Positions 58,417 through 64,000 of a stretch of 64,000 nucleotides of DNA are shown here, in pieces. A program made the position numbers and the translations under genes. Within the stretch, counting starts at the first letter, position 1, and every line of letters begins with the position of its first letter. The notes beneath the pieces were generated by a model, which saw only the letters and a list, made by a program, of their open reading frames with translations, ran no database searches and was not told the DNA's origin. The DNA is from Clostridia bacterium (GTDB lineage Bacteria; Bacillota; Clostridia; Oscillospirales; Acutalibacteraceae): the NCBI GenBank assembly GCA_024404115.1, contig JAKSQM010000006.1:116050-180049 (forward strand). The letters are read 5' to 3'.

Positions 58417-59295
58417 ATGATATTATCAACGCAGACAGATGTTGCAGGCGCACGATTTGGCGAAGAAAAAACAATCCGCTGGATTTGTGAGTCTGGCTTT
58501 GACGCAATAGATTATTCAATGTTCCGCATGAGGGATGATGAGGATTACATACTTAATACAGACGGCTATGAAAAGTATGTCCTCGAATTAAAGAAACTTG
58601 CCGAAAGCTATGGCAAAACATTTAATCAGGCACACGCTCCGTTCCCAAGCTTTAAGCTGAATGATGAAGCTTACAATAAAAAAGTATTCCCGAAAATCAA
58701 AAGAGCCGTTGAAATTGCAGGTATTTTAGGTGCTGAGAATATCGTTGTTCATCCCACCGATTTCGGCAAACCAAGCGAAGAAAATCTTGAGCTTAACGCA
58801 GAGTTTTATAATAAGCTTCAGCCTGTATGCAAGGAGTTTGGCGTAAAGGTTGCCGTTGAGAATATGTTTGGCAGAGATCAGCGAAGAAAATATATTGTTT
58901 CAAACATATGCAGTGAGGGCGATGAATTTTGCAGAATGGTTGATATGCTCGATCCCGAATGCTTCACCGCCTGCATTGATATAGGTCATGCAGGGCTTGT
59001 TGGCACAACCGCACCTGATTTAATCAGATCATTAGGTCATAACCGACTTGGCTGCCTTCACGTTCACGATAATAATTACAGAGAAGATAAGCATCTTCCG
59101 CCTTATTTCTGCGATCTTGACTGGGAAGAGATTACACAGGCTCTTGCAGATATTCAGTATAAAGGCGATTTCACCTTTGAGTCAGATAATTTATTCCGTC
59201 ATTTCCCAGAGGAGCTTATGCCAGCCGCATACACATTTCTTTGCGCAATTGGCAGAGATTCAATCAGACGAATTGAAAGCAAATTAAATAAATAA
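58417..59295 (+). CDS. sugar phosphate isomerase/epimerase (xylose isomerase-like TIM barrel)
   Basis: The 292-residue TIM barrel of the AP endonuclease 2/xylose isomerase superfamily has DAIDYSMFRM, FNQAHAPFPS, the metal-site strands IVVHPTDFG, KVAVENMFGR, ACIDIGHAGLVG and LGCLHVHDN, and the last metal Glu in FTFESDN. It probably isomerises or epimerises a sugar or sugar acid in the cytoplasm. AAGGGAGAA precedes the ATG, 14 bases after the glycosyltransferase, so they are co-transcribed. Confidence 0.85.
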   Translation: MILSTQTDVAGARFGEEKTIRWICESGFDAIDYSMFRMRDDEDYILNTDGYEKYVLELKKLAESYGKTFNQAHAPFPSFKLNDEAYNKKVFPKIKRAVEIAGILGAENIVVHPTDFGKPSEENLELNAEFYNKLQPVCKEFGVKVAVENMFGRDQRRKYIVSNICSEGDEFCRMVDMLDPECFTACIDIGHAGLVGTTAPDLIRSLGHNRLGCLHVHDNNYREDKHLPPYFCDLDWEEITQALADIQYKGDFTFESDNLFRHFPEELMPAAYTFLCAIGRDSIRRIESKLNK

Positions 59296-59301
59296 TCAAA
59301 T

Positions 59302-59346
59302 AAAAAACAGCGGAGCTGAATTTAATCAGTTCCGCTGCATTTTTTA
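59302..59346. terminator. bidirectional intrinsic terminator
   Basis: AGCGGAGCTGA pairs with TCAGTTCCGCT around 6 bases, with T-runs on both strands. It ends the exporter operon and the convergent PH-domain gene. Confidence 0.85.
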
Positions 59347-59357
59347 ACTTTTGATAA

Positions 59358-59768
59358 TTACGGCTGGTTATATCTTGCCTCGTCAAACTCTTCCATCTCA
59401 TGGTCCATACCAAATGTTGAGAATTCACCGATATGAACTCTGCGCTCAATTTTAGCTTTTTCAACGCCTTCATGAACGATTTCTTTAACTTCCTCAGGAT
59501 ATCTGATATTTTTGAAAACGATTACGGGCAGGGACAAATCTGTTGATGCAAGGGTAATTGTTCCCAGACCGAGCATTCTCTGGAAAAGTGTGCGGCTCAT
59601 GCTTATATCTCTGATTCTGTAGAGAAGAGCTTCGTCATCCTTGATATTAAACAGTCCTGTTTCAACAAAAATTCTGTCATCCGAAAGGGCATAACGGGTG
59701 AAGGTAATCGGTAAACCGAGAATTCTCTTTCTATCCGCCCAGATAAATTTATTAACATCAAATGACAT
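59358..59768 (-). CDS. bacterial PH-domain protein (YdbS/bPH2-like)
   Basis: The 136-residue soluble protein is a single bPH_2 domain: TRYALSDDRIFVETGLFNIKDDEALLYRIRDISMSRT, followed by MLGLGTITLAST and IVFKNI. The sequence TxTxYxLxxxRI...L.Y..I.DI is the family pattern. Unlike many family members it has no membrane helices. A short acidic tail follows. Its role is unknown. A long AAAAGGGGG site precedes the ATG. Confidence 0.8.
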   Translation of the reverse strand: MSFDVNKFIWADRKRILGLPITFTRYALSDDRIFVETGLFNIKDDEALLYRIRDISMSRTLFQRMLGLGTITLASTDLSLPVIVFKNIRYPEEVKEIVHEGVEKAKIERRVHIGEFSTFGMDHEMEEFDEARYNQP

Positions 59769-59906
59769 AAAAAAGCCCCCTTTTGTTTATTCATAAACAT
59801 TATATCACTATTTTTTAAGATAATCAATAATAATTATAGACTTTTATATTTTTGTGTGATAAAATAACACGGTTTTATTTAGCAAAAATAAGGAGTATGT
59901 TTAAAA

Positions 59907-61136
59907 ATGCAAAAGCTCAATCGCAAAAACTCAAACAAATTAACAGCGCTTTGCTCTGCCGCATATTTCGTCAGCTACCTTACAAGGGTTAATTTTGCCG
60001 CAGTTATAGCGGCGATTATCGCAGCGGGCGATGTTGACAAAACCACAGCAGGTGCAGTTACAACAATCGGATTCATAACCTACGGTGTGGGTCAGCTTAT
60101 CAGCGGCAAGCTGGGCGATATTATCAACCCCAAAAAGCTGATGTTTGCAGGCTTCATTCTCACCGCTTTAATGAACCTGTCAATTCCATTCTGCCCAAAC
60201 GGCGTGTTTATGTGCATTGTATGGGGCATCAACGGTTTCGCTCAGTCCCTTATGTGGCCGCCAATGGTTAAGATTATGAAAAGTGCCATGACAAATGAAT
60301 ATTATGACAGAGGCTGTGTGGCTGTCAGCTGGGGAAGCACAGGCGCAACAATTCTCATTTATCTTATTGCCCCTCTGATTATAACCCTCACCAACTGGAA
60401 AGGCGTATTCTTTGTAAATTCATCTATCGCATTTATTATGTCTGCGGTGTGGATGCTTCTCATAACGAAAATCGAAAAAGAAACAGGAATGTATTACCCT
60501 GTTAAGAGCAACACTGAAAAAAGCTCCACTGGCAGAAAAAAGCTCACCGCTTCAATGTGCCTGCCGCTTCTGATTTTTACAATGCTTGCAATTTTCTTCC
60601 AGGGATGTTTGAGAGACGGCATCACAACATGGGTTCCCACCTATGTTTCAGAGGTGTTTAAGCTGGGCAGTGAAAAGTCAATTCTCAGCGGTGTAATTGT
60701 TCCCCTGTTCTCACTTGCAAGTATTCAGCTTGCATCTATCATTTATAATAAGATGGGCAAAAAGCCGTATAAATGCGCTGGTATGATGTTTATTGTAGGC
60801 GTTATCAGCACAGGACTTCTTGCATTGTTCAATGACAAATCGGTGCTTATATCAATTGTGCTCTGCGCACTTTGTGCAGGCTGTATGCACGGAATAAACC
60901 TTATCCTCGTTTGTATGCTCCCTGCAATTTATGCAGATGAAGATAATATGTCCACCCTTTCGGGTACACTGAATTTCACCACTTATGTGGGTAGTGCGGC
61001 ATCAACCTATGGCTTTGCACTTCTTTCAGATAAATTCGGCTGGGGCGGAACAATATTCTCATGGCTTGCAATTGCATCTCTGGGAACGCTGATGTGTATT
61101 CTCGGCTCAATAAAAGCAAAGAGCAACAAAAAATAA
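59907..61136 (+). CDS. MFS transporter, OPA (organophosphate:phosphate antiporter)-like
   Basis: The 409-residue protein has twelve helices. The first half opens with AAYFVSYLTRVNFAAVIAAI, and GYGQLISGKLGD-like ITYGVGQLISGKLGD gives the MFS loop. NGFAQSLMWPPMVKIM is the OPA hallmark seen in hexose-phosphate and glycerol-3-phosphate carriers. The second half has FFQGCLRDGITTWVPTYVSE. It may exchange a sugar phosphate for phosphate. The substrate is unknown. AAGGAG precedes the ATG. Confidence 0.85.
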   Translation: MQKLNRKNSNKLTALCSAAYFVSYLTRVNFAAVIAAIIAAGDVDKTTAGAVTTIGFITYGVGQLISGKLGDIINPKKLMFAGFILTALMNLSIPFCPNGVFMCIVWGINGFAQSLMWPPMVKIMKSAMTNEYYDRGCVAVSWGSTGATILIYLIAPLIITLTNWKGVFFVNSSIAFIMSAVWMLLITKIEKETGMYYPVKSNTEKSSTGRKKLTASMCLPLLIFTMLAIFFQGCLRDGITTWVPTYVSEVFKLGSEKSILSGVIVPLFSLASIQLASIIYNKMGKKPYKCAGMMFIVGVISTGLLALFNDKSVLISIVLCALCAGCMHGINLILVCMLPAIYADEDNMSTLSGTLNFTTYVGSAASTYGFALLSDKFGWGGTIFSWLAIASLGTLMCILGSIKAKSNKK

Positions 61137-61325
61137 ATAAAGTACGGTGCAGAAATCAACGGTGTTTCTGCACTGTTTTATTTTTATACCATAAAATACC
61201 TCTGAAACAGCTTGTCTTTGTTGAAAGCAAACAAATATTAGATAAAAAATTATACGAAACAGAATATAGTATTGTGATGATTAAATATGATATAATTATA
61301 TAAAGTATTTTAAAGGAGGTATAAG

Positions 61326-62207
61326 ATGGCTAACTGTCCCAAATGCGGCAGGCATTTAAAATTGACCGACTGGCGTCAGAACTGCCCTGATTGCGGCGTT
61401 AACATGATTCTTTATAACGAACAGGAACGCCTTATGCAGGACGCTGACATTGCTGAAGTTCAGTATTATCATTTTCAGAAGAAAATTGATAGAGTTAAAG
61501 CAGCGTTCGTTGGTTCAAAGCTTGCCATTGTGAGGATTATCACGTCCATTCTTCCCATAGCGGCTATTTTTCTTCCGTTAATTAAGGGCAAGGTTACAGA
61601 GCCTTTTGAACCTATAGACGGCGGAATAAGCTTTCTTGATATTTACAGCCATATTGACAAAATAAATGGCGATACTATCAACAGCGCAATGGATATGGGA
61701 AAAACACCCACATTATTCTTACTAATTGCCATGGGTCTGTTTGTTTTATCACTTCTGACATTGGTTGTTCATTTCATTCTGCTTACACTTGCTTGCTCAC
61801 CAAAGGGTAAGGCAAGAAATCTTACACTTGATGTAATTCTTCTTGCTACAACAATTGGTTCTGCGGTTGCAATTTTCAGAATGCCCGCAGGCGGAGCTGT
61901 AAGCGGCACTGTTGGTATCGGTGGATACCTTTACATCCTTTTGCAGATAGTGAATGTTCTGGTTGACGTTATTATCCTTAAACAGGGTATTCCTGTTAAT
62001 CACAAGCAGTGCTATGTTGGCGGTATCCCCATTGAAGAGTATTTTGAAATGCAGAGAATGGGAATGCCCACAGAGGAAATCCGTGCCATTCAGTATGCAC
62101 GTATGCAGGCAATGCAGGACGAAAAAGAGGCGGAACTTGCCAGAGCGGCAGAGGAAGCTGAAAAAGAAGCCGAAGAGAAGAAGAGGGAGGCGATGATAGA
62201 TGGCTGA
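61326..62207 (+). CDS. zinc-ribbon membrane protein with Glu/Ala-rich tail
   Basis: The 293-residue protein begins with a zinc ribbon, CPKCGRHLKLTDWRQNCPDCG (two CPxC pairs, residues 4-24). Four membrane helices follow (about residues 70-95, 135-160, 170-190 and 200-220). A charged, predicted coiled-coil tail (residues 255-290, many Glu and Ala) ends the protein. It overlaps the next gene by 8 bases. The pair looks like a membrane module with a metal-binding cytoplasmic head. Function unknown. AAAGGAGG precedes the ATG. Confidence 0.7.
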   Translation: MANCPKCGRHLKLTDWRQNCPDCGVNMILYNEQERLMQDADIAEVQYYHFQKKIDRVKAAFVGSKLAIVRIITSILPIAAIFLPLIKGKVTEPFEPIDGGISFLDIYSHIDKINGDTINSAMDMGKTPTLFLLIAMGLFVLSLLTLVVHFILLTLACSPKGKARNLTLDVILLATTIGSAVAIFRMPAGGAVSGTVGIGGYLYILLQIVNVLVDVIILKQGIPVNHKQCYVGGIPIEEYFEMQRMGMPTEEIRAIQYARMQAMQDEKEAELARAAEEAEKEAEEKKREAMIDG

Positions 62208-63726
62208 AGATAAAGCTAACCGACAGATACAGACTCAGTCATATATGAACCGTCTTTTCTGTTCCACAAAAGAAAGAGTTTCATACATATTATACAGTGC
62301 ATTCGGTCAGACAACTATTGGTAAATACGATGTTGGCTCTGAATTGTGGCTTTATAAAATGTATGGTGTTAAGCCGACAGCTCTTGCAAAAGCTGAAATC
62401 GGCAGAGGTATTTATGATATTATCAATGACCCGCTGACAGCGGCAATTATTGACAATATGCGTACCCGTTGGGGTAAATTCAAGCCTTTCCAGTATTTAT
62501 CACTTATTCCCAGTGTGCTTTTGGGTATATTCATTTGCTTGCTTCCCACTCTTGCAAACGGTATGGGCTTTGATGCAAGCAGAAGATTGCTTTTCTATAT
62601 GATTTATCTTTATGCAAATGAAACAATCGGTGCGTTCTTTGGCGGCGGCGGATACATCAACAATGTTTTCACCCCGAATCCGCAGGAAAGAACTTCACTG
62701 CTTGTTAGCTCAAGATTTGTTGGCGACCTTTTAAGAAAATTCCCTGAGCAGGTAGTTTCAGTTATCCTTGACATTGCAGGTAACACCCTCAGTGAAAAAG
62801 CTTATGCAAAGCTGATGACAAAGACTTTTGTTACAGGTAAATGGATTGTATGGATTCTTTCTATGGTTCCCACAATTATGTGGTATATCAACAGTAAAGA
62901 GCGTGTTGCACAGTCAGAGAAGCCACCGAATCCTATCAAAGGTTTCCTGTCTGTTTTCAAAAATAAGCCACTTCTTATTTATACCCTCAGCGATGTTATT
63001 GACGGCATCAATATTGGTAAGGGCGGCGACCTTTATTATAACGACGTTCTTCACTTCAATACCCTTACAACAATTGCAGGTATCCCCGGCTCACCCATTT
63101 CATATGCAAGCTACGGCTTCGTTTCAAAGTTCAGAGAGAAATTCTCAACAAAAGGCTTATGGTTCCTTTGCAGAGGTTCATCGTTCGTTGCAGATGTGCT
63201 GTTCCTTGGCGTAGGTCTTATAGGCGGCAAGAAAAAAGGACTTTATCTCAAAAAAGTTCCTATGGCTTGTGCATTTGCAGTTGGTAACTGTATCTCCATG
63301 TGCTTCTATGCAACAAAGAGAGTTATCGGCGATGAAATCAACTATGAGGTTCTTGACTATTGCGAATGGAAAAACGGTTATCGTGTTGAAGCAACAGTTA
63401 ACATGATGAAAGGCTATTTCGTAAAGATTAAGGATATTGTTCTTCGAGTTATCAACGCATGGCTTCTTGAAACATGGGCAGGCTTTAAGGTTGGCGAAGG
63501 TCAGGTTCAGACTCTTGAAACAAAATACCGTCTGTTTGTAACTGCTTTCGGTCCAAGTCTTATATTCGATGCTTTCTGCTTCATTCCCATGCTGTTCTAT
63601 GATATTGACGCTAACACACGTAAGAGAATGTATAATGATCTTGCCCGTATGCGTTCAATGCGTTCAACAATGGAAAGCCTTAAAGATGGCGAAACAGTTG
63701 AGAGCGAAATGCCTGACGCAGAATAA
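62200..63726 (+). CDS. GPH/MFS_2-like membrane protein
   Basis: The 508-residue protein has about eleven helices and GPH-family marks: GIYDIINDPLTAAIIDNMRTRWGKFKPFQ in the first cytoplasmic loop (canonical NDPxxG...DRTRxxxGRFRP) and YEVLDYCEWKNGYRVEATV in the later loop (canonical DxxDYxExKTGxRxEG). The middle section is longer than usual. It may transport a glycoside or be a related non-transport protein. Its start overlaps the zinc-ribbon gene by 8 bases, so the two are coupled. Confidence 0.75.
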   Translation: MAEDKANRQIQTQSYMNRLFCSTKERVSYILYSAFGQTTIGKYDVGSELWLYKMYGVKPTALAKAEIGRGIYDIINDPLTAAIIDNMRTRWGKFKPFQYLSLIPSVLLGIFICLLPTLANGMGFDASRRLLFYMIYLYANETIGAFFGGGGYINNVFTPNPQERTSLLVSSRFVGDLLRKFPEQVVSVILDIAGNTLSEKAYAKLMTKTFVTGKWIVWILSMVPTIMWYINSKERVAQSEKPPNPIKGFLSVFKNKPLLIYTLSDVIDGINIGKGGDLYYNDVLHFNTLTTIAGIPGSPISYASYGFVSKFREKFSTKGLWFLCRGSSFVADVLFLGVGLIGGKKKGLYLKKVPMACAFAVGNCISMCFYATKRVIGDEINYEVLDYCEWKNGYRVEATVNMMKGYFVKIKDIVLRVINAWLLETWAGFKVGEGQVQTLETKYRLFVTAFGPSLIFDAFCFIPMLFYDIDANTRKRMYNDLARMRSMRSTMESLKDGETVESEMPDAE

Positions 63727-63733
63727 AAAAATA

Positions 63734-63765
63734 GAGATGGTTGTGGTTTCACAGCCATCTTTTTG
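63734..63765 (+). terminator. intrinsic terminator
   Basis: AGATGGTTGTG-gttt-CACAGCCATCT stem followed by TTTT ends the 61326-63726 operon. Confidence 0.85.
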
Positions 63766-63799
63766 TATGGTGATGATTTATTAAAGATTTATTAAAAAA

Positions 63800-63836
63800 C
63801 AAAAAGCACGGATCGATAATTCAATCCGTGCTTTTC
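63800..63836. terminator. terminator facing the rRNA gene
   Basis: AAAAGCACGGAT pairs with ATCCGTGCTTTT around a 10-base loop, with a T-run on the minus strand. It would end transcription of the 5S gene coming from the right. Confidence 0.75.
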
Positions 63837-63902
63837 AGTTACGAAGAAAAACTCCGTAAAAAAGAAAACAGCCGCCCTTTTGGACAACTGAATTCGATAT
63901 GT

Positions 63903-64000
63903 TGGCGCCTTCCTATTTTCCCAGGCGGCCGCCCGCCAAGTATCTTCGGCACTAATGAGCTTAACTACCGTGTTCGGGATGGGAACGGGTGGACCCTCAT
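63903..64000 (-). rRNA. rrf: 5S ribosomal RNA (3' part, 5' end beyond the window)
   Basis: On the minus strand the sequence has the conserved 5S core: CCACCCGTTCCCATCCCGAACACGG-type region in the middle, AGTTAAGCTC, GTGCCGAAGATACTTGG and the closing GGGAAAATAGGAAGGCGCCA. About 98 of roughly 117 bases are inside the window. It is followed by the 63800 terminator, and 16S and 23S genes would be to the right. Confidence 0.9.

Noticed and set aside
1-64000. CRISPR array or prophage
   Set aside because: No evenly spaced short direct repeats and no phage structural, integrase or terminase genes were seen.

Overview
The window is 64 kb of a low-to-moderate GC chromosome with strong AAGGAGG-type ribosome binding sites, sigma-A promoters (TTGACA-17-TATAAT), short intergenic gaps and many hairpin-plus-T-run terminators. 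The gene content (split fumarase alpha/beta, Rnf-type membrane subunits, a Cys-bearing ribosomal protein S18, BlaI/M56 pair, Rrf2-metY-mnmA, a double-glycine leader peptide) and a G+C-rich palindromic intergenic repeat suggest an anaerobic Clostridia member of the Ruminococcaceae/Oscillospiraceae kind, probably a gut commensal. This is inference from gene content; I cannot name a genus.

Layout. 1-5.7 kb: start of a gene running off the left edge, a small lipoprotein, two flavoprotein oxidoreductases, a small secreted protein and ribulokinase, mostly on the minus strand. 5.8-7.3 kb: a SemiSWEET-like membrane protein and the rpsF-ssb-rpsR operon. 7.3-14.0 kb: a zinc-ribbon membrane protein, a DUF2809/DUF2975/HTH cluster, a beta-helix (GH28-like) protein, a two-subunit class I fumarase, a carboxylate-type transporter and a small membrane-anchored protein. 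14.0-17.1 kb: a GPH-family symporter with an overlapping HEXXH membrane protein, and a divergent DUF6198-like protein. 17.2-20.2 kb: an AT-rich AIPR (abortive-infection type) gene, with its own promoter and terminator, next to a GMP synthase that has only the ATP-pyrophosphatase part. Two identical terminator hairpins bracket this segment. 20.2-35.2 kb: a palindromic repeat, thioredoxin reductase, a secreted alpha/beta hydrolase, a MATE pump, murI, murD, an amino acid permease, a peptidase S51 protein, tadA, a CPBP protease and a large membrane-anchored protein.

35.4-46 kb: a uracil permease controlled by a PyrR-type attenuator, an SGNH hydrolase, then a tightly packed minus-strand operon of three Rnf-like integral membrane subunits (D, E, A), a Thr-rich single-pass protein, a GH13 amylase-family enzyme, a divergent LCP-like protein and a transglutaminase-like lipoprotein. 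The mecA-like gene is divergent from it. 46-50 kb: rpe with a metallophosphoesterase, a D-Ala-D-Ala carboxypeptidase, tRNA-Arg(CCU) with a decayed upstream copy, and a 48-residue double-glycine peptide. 49.6-55.1 kb: a BlaI/M56 sensor pair, then a sulfur operon metY-mnmA-rrf2 with a 16-codon leader ORF and a dyad operator. 55.2-64 kb: an O-antigen-type ABC exporter (Wzm/Wzt), a glycosyltransferase, a sugar phosphate isomerase-like enzyme, a PH-domain protein, an OPA-type MFS carrier, a zinc-ribbon membrane protein with an overlapping GPH-like gene, and a partial 5S rRNA at the right edge.

The most unusual item is the Rnf-like D-E-A cassette (43138-45460). It keeps only the three integral membrane subunits, lacks B, C and G, and has lost most of the cysteines that hold the intramembrane 2Fe-2S cluster in canonical Rnf/Nqr. 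It looks like a repurposed, possibly non-redox, Rnf-derived membrane complex tied to cell-envelope or polysaccharide genes.
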